Assembly (NCBI RefSeq): GCF_008107695.1 | Contig: NZ_VIRG01000070.1 | Coordinates: 744,001 to 808,000 of the forward strand | From: Stappia sp. BW2 | GTDB lineage: Bacteria; Pseudomonadota; Alphaproteobacteria; Rhizobiales; Stappiaceae | Direction of reading: 5' to 3' | DNA: 64,000 bases | In this document: positions 1 to 8,222 of the stretch, piece after piece | Layout: each line of letters opens with the position of its first letter | How positions within the stretch are numbered: the first letter of the stretch is position 1 | Made by a program: the position numbers and the translations under genes | The notes under the pieces: model-generated | What the model was told of the DNA's origin: nothing | Database searches by the model: none | The model's input: the letters and a program-made list of their open reading frames with translations, nothing else

Positions 1-531
1 GCCGTCCTGTCCGCGTCCGCCACCGCCACGAACCAGAACATCTGGATCGAGGAAATGAACAAGGTGAAGGACAATTATCCGGGCATCAACGTGGTCGCCA
101 CCGTCTATGGCGACGACCTTGCCGACAAGTCCTATCGTGAAGCCCAGGGCCTGATGCAGACCTATCCGGACCTGAAGGCGATCATCGCACCGACCTCCGT
201 TGGCATCGTGGCTGCGGCACAGGCTGTTTCTGATGCTGAAAAAGCCGGCCAGGTCAATGTGACCGGTCTCGGCCTGCCGTCCGAAATGGCCGGTCACATC
301 AAGTCCGGTGCGTCCAAGTCCTTCGCGATCTGGAACCCGATTGACCTCGGTTATTCCGCAACCATGCTGGCCTACAACCTCGCCACCGGTGCGGCGGAAG
401 CCAAGCCGGGTGCGGAAATCCCGATGGGCCGTATGGGCACGCTGACGCTTGACGAAAACAATGAAGGCGCGATGGCCGATCCGTTTGTCTACGACAGCTC
501 CAACATCGACGACTTCAAGGACATTTTCTAA
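1..531 (+). CDS. rhaS: Rhamnose ABC transporter substrate-binding protein, 5'-truncated by the window edge
   Basis: The frame is open from base 1 and encodes the last 176 residues of a periplasmic sugar-binding protein (type 1 periplasmic-binding fold, CUT2 class). The first visible residues, VLSASATATNQN, resemble the segment of RhaS-type proteins that precedes the second lobe. The rest has the usual alternation of beta strands and helices and ends in an acidic tail. In the family this protein captures L-rhamnose in the periplasm and delivers it to the permeases. The assignment to rhamnose rests mainly on the downstream order of ATPase, two permeases, mutarotase and kinase, which matches the rhaSTPQUK operon known from Rhizobium leguminosarum. 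The signal peptide and start lie outside the window. Confidence 0.85.
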   Translation, partial: AVLSASATATNQNIWIEEMNKVKDNYPGINVVATVYGDDLADKSYREAQGLMQTYPDLKAIIAPTSVGIVAAAQAVSDAEKAGQVNVTGLGLPSEMAGHIKSGASKSFAIWNPIDLGYSATMLAYNLATGAAEAKPGAEIPMGRMGTLTLDENNEGAMADPFVYDSSNIDDFKDIF

Positions 532-565
532 GCTGGTCGCCACGACCGGACGTTAGAAACCTGTC

Positions 566-594
566 AGACCCGGTGCGCGCGGCACCGGGTCTTT
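566..594 (+). terminator. Intercistronic stem-loop between rhaS and rhaT
   Basis: An 11-bp perfect stem (AGACCCGGTGC pairing with GCACCGGGTCT, five-base loop) lies 35 bases after the rhaS stop and is followed by only three T residues. The T-run is short and the operon continues 33 bases later. It is more likely a 3'-end-stabilising or partial terminator element, which would keep the binding protein more abundant than the membrane parts, than a full stop. That role is inferred from similar arrangements in other ABC operons. Confidence 0.6.
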
Positions 595-626
595 AAAACC
601 AGCAACGAAACTCCAGGCTCCGGGAC

Positions 627-2186
627 ATGGTCATGCTTGCGAACACGCAGGGCATAGCGGACACGCATCCGCAAACGGGAGACGGCACGGGGCCGGTACT
701 GACCCTCAGCGGCATCTCCAAATCATTCCCCGGCGTAAAGGCGCTTTCCGAAGTTTCGCTGGAGCTTTTCCCAGGGGAAGTCACGGCTCTGGTGGGCGAG
801 AATGGTGCTGGAAAATCCACCATCGTGAAGATCCTGACCGGCATCTATCAGCCGGACGAGGGAACGATCTCGATCAACGGCACCCCGGTTTCCTTTCCAA
901 CCGCGCAGGATGCGGGCCGGGCAGGGGTGACGGCCATCCACCAGGAAACCGTTCTGTTCGATGACCTGTCGGTGGCGGAAAACATCTTCATCGGCCATGC
1001 GCCGAAAACGCGTTTCGGGCTGATCGACCGCAAGGAAATGCTGCGCAAGGCACAAGCTCTGCTTGAGCGGATCGGTGCGAGGATCGATCCACATGTTACG
1101 CTGAAAGACCTCGGAATTGCCAACAAGCACCTTGTGGCGATTGCCCGGGCGCTCTCCATCGACGCCAAGATTGTCATCATGGATGAGCCGACCGCCTCGC
1201 TCTCCCACAAGGAAATCGAAGAAACCTACGAACTGGTGGAACGCCTGAAGGCCGAGGGTAAGGCGATCCTCTTCATCAGCCACAAGTTCGACGAGATCTT
1301 CCGCATTGCGGACCGCTACACGGTTTTCCGCGACGGCCAGATGGTCGGCACAGGCAAGATCGAGGAGGTGTCCGAACAGGAGCTGGTCAAGCTCATGGTC
1401 GGCCGCTCAGTCGACCAGGTTTTCCCGAAACGAGCGCCGCTGCTTGGCAAGGAAGTGCTGAAAGTCGTCGGCTACTGCCACCCCACCGAATTCGAGGATA
1501 TCGGTTTTACGTTGCGCGCGGGCGAGATCCTCGGGTTCTACGGTCTGGTCGGAGCCGGGCGCAGCGAATTCATGCAGGCGCTGTTCGGTGTGACCAAACC
1601 CTCCAAGGGCGCAATCCGCATTGACGACACCATTGCCGTCATCCGCGACCCCTACGAGGCCATCCGGCACGGCATCGTCTATGTTCCCGAAGACCGGGGC
1701 AAACAGGGCGCCATCAAGGGTCTGCCCATCTTCCAGAATGTCTCGTTGCCGTCGCTCAAGGAAACCTCGCACAAGGGGTTTCTGCGGCTTGCAGAGGAAT
1801 TCAAACTGGCCCGCGATTATACGCAGCGGCTGGATTTGCGTGCGGCAGCACTCGATCAGGATATAGGCGAACTGTCAGGGGGCAACCAGCAGAAGGTCGT
1901 CATCGCCAAATGGCTTGCGACCAAGCCGAGAGTGATCATCCTGGACGAGCCGACCAAGGGCATCGACATCGGGTCCAAGGCCGCCGTGCATGAATTCATG
2001 GCGGAACTGGCGGCCGAAGGTCTGGCTGTGATCATGGTGTCGTCCGAAATTCCGGAAATTCTCGGCATGTCCGACCGCGTGATCGTGATGCGCGAGGGGC
2101 GTATCGCGGCCGAATATGAAGGCGATGACCTGACACCGGAACATCTGGTGCGGGCGGCTGCCGGCATCACGGAGGTGCGCTCATGA
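627..2186 (+). CDS. rhaT: Rhamnose ABC transporter ATP-binding protein (two ABC domains)
   Basis: The 519-residue protein carries two tandem ABC ATPase domains, as usual for CUT2 sugar importers. The first has a canonical Walker A (GENGAGKST, residues 57-65) and a Walker B ending in MDEP. The second has a degenerate Walker A (GLVGAGRSE) with an intact LSGGNQQKV signature and a Walker B ending in LDEP, the normal asymmetry of this family. It energises rhamnose import on the cytoplasmic face of the membrane. ATG 627 was chosen; ATG 633 in the same frame is an alternative. The stop overlaps the rhaP start (ATGA), so the two are translationally coupled. The name follows R. leguminosarum usage and is not the E. 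coli RhaT symporter. Confidence 0.9.
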   Translation: MVMLANTQGIADTHPQTGDGTGPVLTLSGISKSFPGVKALSEVSLELFPGEVTALVGENGAGKSTIVKILTGIYQPDEGTISINGTPVSFPTAQDAGRAGVTAIHQETVLFDDLSVAENIFIGHAPKTRFGLIDRKEMLRKAQALLERIGARIDPHVTLKDLGIANKHLVAIARALSIDAKIVIMDEPTASLSHKEIEETYELVERLKAEGKAILFISHKFDEIFRIADRYTVFRDGQMVGTGKIEEVSEQELVKLMVGRSVDQVFPKRAPLLGKEVLKVVGYCHPTEFEDIGFTLRAGEILGFYGLVGAGRSEFMQALFGVTKPSKGAIRIDDTIAVIRDPYEAIRHGIVYVPEDRGKQGAIKGLPIFQNVSLPSLKETSHKGFLRLAEEFKLARDYTQRLDLRAAALDQDIGELSGGNQQKVVIAKWLATKPRVIILDEPTKGIDIGSKAAVHEFMAELAAEGLAVIMVSSEIPEILGMSDRVIVMREGRIAAEYEGDDLTPEHLVRAAAGITEVRS

Positions 2187-3166
2187 TCCGCTCGTTGATG
2201 AAATCCCGTGAGACCATCCTTGCCGGGGCGATATTGCTTCTGGTGATCGGCATTGCCATCCGCTTTCCCGGCTTTGTGACCCCGTCCAACCTTGCCAACG
2301 TCTTCAACGACACGGCACCGCTGATCATACTGGCTCTCGGTCAGATGGTGGTGATCCTCACGCGCTGCATAGACCTGTCTGTTGCCGCCAACCTTGCGCT
2401 CACCGGCATGGTGGTTGCCATGCTCAACATGGCCATGCCCGGCCTGCCGGTGCCGGTAATCCTTGTGTTGGCGCTCGTTCTTGGTGCCTTGATGGGGCTC
2501 GTCAACGGGCTGCTGGTCTGGAAGCTGGATATTCCGCCCATTGTTGTCACCCTTGGCACCATGACCATCTACCGGGGCATCATCTTCGTGATTTCCGGCG
2601 GCGAATGGATCAATGCCCACGAGATGAGCGACGCCTTCAAGGCGTTTCCGCGTGAAGTCGTGCTGGGTCTGCCGGTTCTTTCGTGGATCGCGATCGCCGT
2701 GGTACTCGGTTTCATCATTCTGGTCGGGCGCACGCCGCTTGGCAGGGCTTTCTTTGCCGTCGGCGGCAATCCGCATGCGGCCGTCTATACAGGCATCAAC
2801 GTCGGCCTCACCCAATGTGCGGCCTATGTCCTTTCCGGGGCGCTTGCCGGGCTAACCGGCTACCTCTGGGTGGCACGTTACGCGGTTGCCTATGTCGATA
2901 TTGCCGGCGGTTTCGAGCTGGAAGTTGTCGCGGCCTGCGTCATCGGCGGTATCTCGATTGCCGGGGGCATCGGGTCGGTCGGCGGGGCGCTGCTGGGGGC
3001 GTTGTTCCTCGGCATCGTCAAGAATGCGCTCCCGGTCATCAACATCTCGCCCTTCTGGCAGCTCGCCATTTCCGGCAGCGCGATCATCATTGCCGTTACC
3101 TTCAACGCCACGTCCAGCCGGGCCAAGGGCCGGGTGATCCTGAAAAAAGCGGAGCACGCAGCATGA
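2183..3166 (+). CDS. rhaP: Rhamnose ABC transporter permease 1
   Basis: The 327-residue polytopic membrane protein belongs to the BPD_transp_2 (RbsC/AraH-like) permease family, with about eight to ten hydrophobic segments. Diagnostic stretches are the VTLGTMTIYRGI segment near residue 130 and the glycine-rich GGISIAGGIGSVGGALLGA loop near residues 255-275. It should form half of the transmembrane rhamnose channel with RhaQ. It begins inside the rhaT stop codon and its own stop overlaps the rhaQ start, so rhaT, rhaP and rhaQ read as a tightly coupled block. Confidence 0.88.
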   Translation: MIRSLMKSRETILAGAILLLVIGIAIRFPGFVTPSNLANVFNDTAPLIILALGQMVVILTRCIDLSVAANLALTGMVVAMLNMAMPGLPVPVILVLALVLGALMGLVNGLLVWKLDIPPIVVTLGTMTIYRGIIFVISGGEWINAHEMSDAFKAFPREVVLGLPVLSWIAIAVVLGFIILVGRTPLGRAFFAVGGNPHAAVYTGINVGLTQCAAYVLSGALAGLTGYLWVARYAVAYVDIAGGFELEVVAACVIGGISIAGGIGSVGGALLGALFLGIVKNALPVINISPFWQLAISGSAIIIAVTFNATSSRAKGRVILKKAEHAA

Positions 3167-4179
3167 GCCTCGCCACTCCAGACACCGGCGCGCAGGGGCG
3201 CCAGATCCCGGACAGGTTGAAGTCACCGTTGCAGCGGTTCCTTGTGAGTTGGGAGCTGCTTCTGCTGGTGGTTGCGGTCGCCGTGTTCACTTTGAACAGC
3301 TTTGCCTCGCCCTATTTCCTTGACCCGTGGAACCTCTCCGACGCGACCTTCAACTTTACCGAAAAGGCCATGATCGCCTTTGCGATGGGACTGTTGATCA
3401 TCTCCGGAGAAATCGACCTTTCGGTTGCCTCTATCATTGCGCTTGCGTCGACGGCCATGGGCTTTGCCGTCCAGATGGGCGCGGATACGCCGGTTCTGGT
3501 GATGATCGGGTTGGGTACCGGGCTGCTGTGCGGAGCGTTCAACGGCTTCCTGGTGACCGGCTTCGGCCTGCCGTCCATCGTCGTGACCATCGGCACCATG
3601 AGCCTGTTTCGCGGCATTTCTTATATCGTCCTCGGCGACAAGGCCTACACCGGCTATCCCTCAAGCTTTGCCTTTTTCGGGCAGGGCTATGTCTGGTGGG
3701 TGATCTCCTTCGAGTTCGTGCTGTTCGCGCTGCTTGCCATTGTCTTTGCCGTCATTCTGCACAAGACGAATTTCGGAAGGGCGGTCTATGTCGTCGGCAA
3801 CAATCCGGTCGGCGCGCTCTTTTCCGGTATTCGGGTGCCACGAGTGAAATTCGCGCTTTTCCTGCTCACCGGCCTGATGTCCGGCGTTGCCGCCATCTGC
3901 CTGACCTCGCGTCTCGGCGCAACAAGGCCCTCCATCGCCTTCGGCTGGGAGCTGGAGGTGGTTACCATGGTGGTGCTGGGCGGCGTCAATATTCTCGGCG
4001 GCTCCGGCTCCATTCCGGGCGTGGTGATCGCCGCCTTCGTCATGGGTATGGTCACCTTCGGCTTTGGCCTGCTCAACGTGCCGGGCATCGTCATGTCGAT
4101 CTTCATCGGTCTGCTGCTGATTGCCGTCATTGCCCTGCCGCGCATTGCCGGCCGTGTCATCGCACACAGGAAGGCTTGA
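3163..4179 (+). CDS. rhaQ: Rhamnose ABC transporter permease 2
   Basis: A second BPD_transp_2 permease of 338 residues, related to RhaP (VVTIGTMSLFRGI and GGVNILGGSGSIPGV segments). The open frame extends upstream into rhaP, but ATG 3163 overlaps the rhaP TGA as GCATGAG, gives an N-terminus of normal length (MSLATPDTG) and removes the arginine-rich antisense-like stretch, so it is preferred. About 30 polar residues precede the first membrane helix. Together with RhaP it should form the heteromeric channel of the importer. The stop lies three bases before the mutarotase start. Confidence 0.88.
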   Translation: MSLATPDTGAQGRQIPDRLKSPLQRFLVSWELLLLVVAVAVFTLNSFASPYFLDPWNLSDATFNFTEKAMIAFAMGLLIISGEIDLSVASIIALASTAMGFAVQMGADTPVLVMIGLGTGLLCGAFNGFLVTGFGLPSIVVTIGTMSLFRGISYIVLGDKAYTGYPSSFAFFGQGYVWWVISFEFVLFALLAIVFAVILHKTNFGRAVYVVGNNPVGALFSGIRVPRVKFALFLLTGLMSGVAAICLTSRLGATRPSIAFGWELEVVTMVVLGGVNILGGSGSIPGVVIAAFVMGMVTFGFGLLNVPGIVMSIFIGLLLIAVIALPRIAGRVIAHRKA

Positions 4180-4182
4180 GCC

Positions 4183-4497
4183 ATGGAAAAATATGCCTTC
4201 AAGATGCAGCTCAACCCGGGCATGGAAGCCGAATACCGGAAGCGCCACAATGAGATCTGGCCGGACCTGGTGGCCTTGTTGAAAGAAGCAGGCATCAGCG
4301 ACTATTCCATTCATCTGGACCCGGAAACAAACATCCTCTTCGGTGTCCTTTGGCGTCAGGACGGCCACACAATGGACGACCTGCCGAACCACCCTGTGAT
4401 GCAGAAATGGTGGGCGCATATGGCCGACGTGATGGCGACCAAACCGGACAATGAGCCAGTCGCAATGCCGCTCACAACCGTCTTTCACATGGATTGA
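4183..4497 (+). CDS. rhaU: L-rhamnose mutarotase
   Basis: The 104-residue protein is full length for the RhaM/YiiL/RhaU family, which interconverts the alpha and beta anomers of L-rhamnose in the cytoplasm. Residues known from E. coli RhaM are present at the same positions: Tyr18 and His22 in EYRKRHNEIW, and the tandem Trp in MQKWWAHMADVM. The C-terminal PDNEP segment is also typical. The gene sits between the permeases and the kinase with three-base spacers on both sides, so it is clearly co-transcribed. The name rhaU follows the rhizobial operon; rhaM is the E. coli name. Confidence 0.93.
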   Translation: MEKYAFKMQLNPGMEAEYRKRHNEIWPDLVALLKEAGISDYSIHLDPETNILFGVLWRQDGHTMDDLPNHPVMQKWWAHMADVMATKPDNEPVAMPLTTVFHMD

Positions 4498-4503
4498 GCA
4501 TTG

Positions 4504-5886
4504 ATGGCCGCGATCCGGAATGTGGGCGTCATCGATATCGGCAAGACCAATGCCAAGGTCGCCGTGGTCGATCTGGAGCAACGTAGGGAACTTGGGGTTC
4601 TGACGCGGCCGAACACCGTCCTGCCGGGGCCGCCTTATCCGCATTTCGATCTGGAAGGCCATTGGGACTTCATCTGCGACGCACTGAAAGATCTGCACAA
4701 GGCCCATGGCATCGATGACCTGTCGGTGACGACCCATGGCGCCAGCGCCGTTCTTCTGGACGCGGAAGGGAACCTTGCGGCGCCGATGCTTGATTATGAG
4801 TTTACGGGCCCGGACGATCTTGCCGCCGACTATGATGCGATCCGGCCGGACTTCGTTGAAACCGGTTCACCCCGGCTTGGCATGGGCCTCAATCTGGGTG
4901 CGCAACTGCACTGGCAACTGAAAACGGATCCTGGGCTTCTGGACCGGGTGGCGACGGTTCTGACCTATCCGCAATACTGGGCCTATAAACTCACCGGCGT
5001 TCTTTCCAACGAGGTGACATCGCTCGGCTGTCATACTGACCTCTGGCGCCCTTCGGAAAACCGGTTTTCCTTACTGGTGGACCGGCTTGGTCTGACAGGC
5101 AGGATGGCGCCGGTACGCAAGGCCGGTGACAGTCTCGGGCCGATCCTGCCGGACGTGGCAACACGGACCGGACTGCCGGAAGGCACGCCGGTTACCTGCG
5201 GCATCCACGACTCCAATGCCTCGCTTTACCCGCATCTGATCGCGCGCGAACCGCCGTTTTCGGTCGTCTCCACCGGCACCTGGGTGATCGTGCTGGCAAT
5301 AGGCGGTGGCGACGTCACGCTCGATCCTTTGCGCGACACGCTGATCAACGTCAATGCGTTCGGCGATCCCGTGCCTTCGGCACGGTTCATGGGTGGGCGA
5401 GAGTTCGACATGATCCTGCAAGGCCGTAAAAAGGGCTGTTCGGAAGAGCAGACCGAAGCCGTGCTGAACCGCGAAATCATGCTCTTTCCCGCTGTCGATC
5501 CACGCTCGGGCCCCTTCCAGGGGCGGGAGCATCACTGGAGCGTGGACGATACGACATTGAGCGATGGCGACCGCTTTGCGGCAACTTCTTTCTATCTGGC
5601 GTTGGTGACGGCGGAATGCCTGGCGATGACCGGGGCAGAAGGTGCGATTGTCGTTGAGGGCCCCTTTGCGCAGAACCGGCTTTATCTCGGCATGCTGGAG
5701 GCCGCGACAGGGCGGCCGGTTGAAGCGTCGGCAGGGTCGGTCACAGGGACCAGCATCGGGGCGGCATTGCTGGCGGCGGATGGGGAAACTCAGCAAGCTG
5801 GAGAGACCGGGGCAGGTGGGCTCGTGGCCAAACGCGATCCTCGACTGACAAATTACGCAAGGAAATGGCGCGAACAGCTCCGGTGA
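4504..5886 (+). CDS. rhaK: Rhamnulokinase / rhamnose-operon sugar kinase (FGGY family)
   Basis: The 460-residue FGGY-family kinase starts with the phosphate-binding segment GVIDIGKTNAKV (residues 8-19). The second ATPase domain holds VSTGTWVIVLA and the C-terminal GTSIGAALLA element. It should phosphorylate rhamnulose or rhamnose after import. In R. leguminosarum the corresponding RhaK is also required for activity of the ABC transporter, so it may have a second role in uptake here too (inference from that work). ATG 4504 is preferred over an in-frame TTG at 4501. Isomerase and aldolase genes are not in the visible part. Confidence 0.85.
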   Translation: MAAIRNVGVIDIGKTNAKVAVVDLEQRRELGVLTRPNTVLPGPPYPHFDLEGHWDFICDALKDLHKAHGIDDLSVTTHGASAVLLDAEGNLAAPMLDYEFTGPDDLAADYDAIRPDFVETGSPRLGMGLNLGAQLHWQLKTDPGLLDRVATVLTYPQYWAYKLTGVLSNEVTSLGCHTDLWRPSENRFSLLVDRLGLTGRMAPVRKAGDSLGPILPDVATRTGLPEGTPVTCGIHDSNASLYPHLIAREPPFSVVSTGTWVIVLAIGGGDVTLDPLRDTLINVNAFGDPVPSARFMGGREFDMILQGRKKGCSEEQTEAVLNREIMLFPAVDPRSGPFQGREHHWSVDDTTLSDGDRFAATSFYLALVTAECLAMTGAEGAIVVEGPFAQNRLYLGMLEAATGRPVEASAGSVTGTSIGAALLAADGETQQAGETGAGGLVAKRDPRLTNYARKWREQLR

Positions 5887-5992
5887 ACAAACGGCCATCC
5901 CTTGATAAGCACGGCTTTTCCCTTTTCCCGGCAGCGCTGATCCGCTATGTCAGCGCAAGGACAGCGAACCAATAAGCCGCCGAGCTTCTCTC

Positions 5993-6931
5993 ATGAACGA
6001 TATTGCCGACAGTACCGACATCGAACTGCCCGCGTTGCTCCGCAATGCGCCTTCAAGCGTTGAGTTCAAGAAGCTGCGTAAGCGCCTGTTACGACAGGCG
6101 CGCGAGGCAATCGCCGACTTCGGAATGTTGCCGGACGCGGTATCGCAGGAAAACCGTCCGAAATGGCTTGTCTGCCTGTCAGGTGGCAAGGACAGTTACA
6201 CGCTGCTTGCGGTTCTGATCGAACTGAAATGGCGCGGTCTGTTGCCGGTCGATCTGATTGCCTGCAATCTCGATCAGGCCCAGCCCGGTTTTCCGGCGGA
6301 CATCTTGCCGAAATTCTTCGAGGACAATGGCATCGAGCACATCATCGTGCGCGAAGACACCTATTCCATCGTCACCGACAAGATTCCCGAGCACCGCACC
6401 TATTGTTCGCTGTGCTCACGCCTGCGCCGTGGCATCCTCTATCGGATCGCGCGGGAGCAGGGCTGCGAAGCCATCGTGCTCGGCCATCACCGGGAAGATA
6501 TCCTGGAGACCTTCTTCATGAACCTCTTCCACGGTGGGCGTCTGGCCTCCATGCCGCCGAAGCTGATCAACGACGAAGGCGACCTTCTGGTGCTGCGCCC
6601 GCTTGCCTATTCCGCCGAAAGCGATATCGCCCGCTTTGCCTCCGGCATGCAGTTCCCGATTATTCCGTGCAATCTCTGCGGTTCGCAGGATGGTCTGCAG
6701 CGCGAGGAAGTCAAACGCATGCTGCAGGGCTGGGAAAAGGCATCCCCCGGCCGCCTCGGTGTCATGGCCCGTGCCCTTGGCCACACTCGCCCGTCGCATC
6801 TTCTTGACCGCGCGCTCTACGACTTCGTCAATCTGCGGCCTGCCGAGGGTGAAACGGCAGGCGAAGGCGAAGCGGAAGAACCGTGCGGCGCAAGCCTCGC
6901 GATGACGGCGAAGCTGTTCGCAGCGGAGTGA
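5993..6931 (+). CDS. ttcA: tRNA 2-thiocytidine(32) synthetase TtcA
   Basis: A 312-residue ATP-pyrophosphatase of the TtcA family, which thiolates cytidine 32 in certain tRNAs. The PP-loop SGGKDS is at residues 63-68. The CxxC of the segment YCSLCSRLRRG (C138, C141) plus cysteines in FPIIPCNLCGSQ (C226, C229) supply the known iron-sulfur cluster ligands. The C-terminal 30 residues are glutamate- and alanine-rich and poorly conserved in appearance. It is preceded by 106 bp without a visible gene and is probably monocistronic. Confidence 0.92.
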   Translation: MNDIADSTDIELPALLRNAPSSVEFKKLRKRLLRQAREAIADFGMLPDAVSQENRPKWLVCLSGGKDSYTLLAVLIELKWRGLLPVDLIACNLDQAQPGFPADILPKFFEDNGIEHIIVREDTYSIVTDKIPEHRTYCSLCSRLRRGILYRIAREQGCEAIVLGHHREDILETFFMNLFHGGRLASMPPKLINDEGDLLVLRPLAYSAESDIARFASGMQFPIIPCNLCGSQDGLQREEVKRMLQGWEKASPGRLGVMARALGHTRPSHLLDRALYDFVNLRPAEGETAGEGEAEEPCGASLAMTAKLFAAE

Positions 6932-7230
6932 TCCCTATTGACGCTGCGGCGTTCTGACTACTTCGATCCTTCCTCCTCCAAACACTTCCTCGCAGCAGGG
7001 CTTGACCCTGCAATGCCTGCCGTGGCCTTTCCATGAGCAGAGGTGGCGGTGTGGGGGGATGCATCGGCATGGGTGCCATGGTCGAGCCATGGCATGACGA
7101 AGTGGGAAGAGACGTTGGGAAAGGACCCGAGCTCAGTCTCTTCCGTTATTGCGGGGCTCGATCCGGCAATCCATTCCGTGACCTTTCCGCCAGGACAAGC
7201 GTTGCCGAGCGGTGGTGGGCCCGTGCAGTT
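6932..7230. other. Intergenic region with a VIAGLDPAIHS-type repeat fragment
   Basis: No convincing gene is seen between ttcA and the convergent LysR gene. Short open frames here have no good ribosome-binding site. Around 7142-7185 the + strand reads, in one frame, SSVIAGLDPAIHSVT. This translation is a familiar signature of an abundant palindromic intergenic repeat in Alphaproteobacteria, so the stretch is taken as a decayed repeat copy rather than coding sequence. Confidence 0.5.
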
Positions 7231-8115
7231 TCAGGCGAATAGTTGTCTCAGCCACATCTCCACGCGTTGCGTTGCCGGTTTTCCTGGTGATGCCCTGTCC
7301 CCTTGCAGGAGGTAGTGCGTTCGCACGGATGGAAGGCTGACGTCGAGGGGAACGACCAGCCGTCCGCTGTCCGTCAAGCGTCCAGCGATCTTGCCCAGGA
7401 GCAGGGCGATGCCGCCTCCGGCAGCGGCCAACTCGACTGCGGCAAGGGACGTGTCGACCGTGGCGCAGGTTCGGCTGGAGGGCTGTGAAAGGCCGAGGGC
7501 GTCGAAATAGCGTGGCCAGTGGTCATCGAACCCCAGAATGTGAATACGCGGAAGATCGATCAGATCAGCCGGTTGCTTCAACTCTCGTGCCAGATCCGGA
7601 TGGCACACGGGCACGATTGTTTCCGGTCCCAGAGGCTCCGCATGCACACCGGGCCAGTTGCCCGTGCCGAGACGGATTTCGATGTCGGTGCCGGTCTCAA
7701 GCGCCGTATCTGCCCAGATTGCGGAGAGAAGACGGATATCAAGGGTCGGATTGGCTTCTTGAAACTCTGCCAGGGCGGGGGCGATGATGAGCACGGTTTC
7801 GGAAATCGGTGCGCGAATGGTTACGGACCCGGCAGAACGGTTGCCGAAGAGGCTGTCGGTCGAAACGGCCAGTTCCTGAAGTGCCTTGCGTACCGACGGC
7901 AGATAGGCCCGGCCGCTTGCGGTCAACTCCAGCTTTCGCGTCGTGCGTTCAAAGAGCTGATGGCCGAGCTGGGTTTCCAGACTGCTGATGTGCGTGCTGA
8001 CGGCGGCCTGGGTGAGCCCGAGTTCCGTGCCTGCGGCGGTGAAACCGCCCAGCCGGCTCACGGCTTCAAAGCTTTTCAGCCAGAGAAGATTGGGAAGCGA
8101 CGGCATCTTGCTCAC
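7231..8115 (-). CDS. LysR-family transcriptional regulator
   Basis: A 294-residue LTTR with the N-terminal winged helix-turn-helix (SFEAVSRLGGFTAAGTELGL, residues 15-34, followed by TQAAVSTHISSLE) and a LysR-substrate effector domain from about residue 90. The overall look is GcvA-like. It is divergent from the dehydrogenase/aldehyde dehydrogenase pair that starts 108 bp away, with an inverted repeat in the gap, so it most likely controls that pair. An in-frame ATG three codons in is an alternative start. The inducer cannot be deduced. Confidence 0.88.
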   Translation of the reverse strand: MSKMPSLPNLLWLKSFEAVSRLGGFTAAGTELGLTQAAVSTHISSLETQLGHQLFERTTRKLELTASGRAYLPSVRKALQELAVSTDSLFGNRSAGSVTIRAPISETVLIIAPALAEFQEANPTLDIRLLSAIWADTALETGTDIEIRLGTGNWPGVHAEPLGPETIVPVCHPDLARELKQPADLIDLPRIHILGFDDHWPRYFDALGLSQPSSRTCATVDTSLAAVELAAAGGGIALLLGKIAGRLTDSGRLVVPLDVSLPSVRTHYLLQGDRASPGKPATQRVEMWLRQLFA

Positions 8116-8122
8116 TTATAAA

Positions 8123-8149
8123 AATAATCGGGTAATCTCCCGAATTATT
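8123..8149. promoter_or_regulatory. Inverted repeat in the LysR/dehydrogenase divergent promoter region
   Basis: AATAATCGGG and CCCGAATTATT face each other across the six bases TAATCT, with one unpaired T in the right arm. The element sits only eight bases upstream of the LysR start codon and about 75 bp before the dehydrogenase start. That is where an autorepressing, divergently activating LysR-type regulator would bind. The role is inferred from position and symmetry. Confidence 0.5.
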
Positions 8150-8222
8150 ATCATTTCTCTGGTGTCGATGCGAGGCGCAAAGTGAAGTCCGGTCATTTCC
8201 TGCTTCACGAAAGGGACATCTC

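Noticed and set aside
7033..7315. Two short + strand frames between ttcA and the LysR gene, one containing VIAGLDPAIHS
   Set aside because: That translation is the hallmark of an intergenic palindromic repeat read in frame. There is no ribosome-binding site and the frame overlaps the LysR gene.
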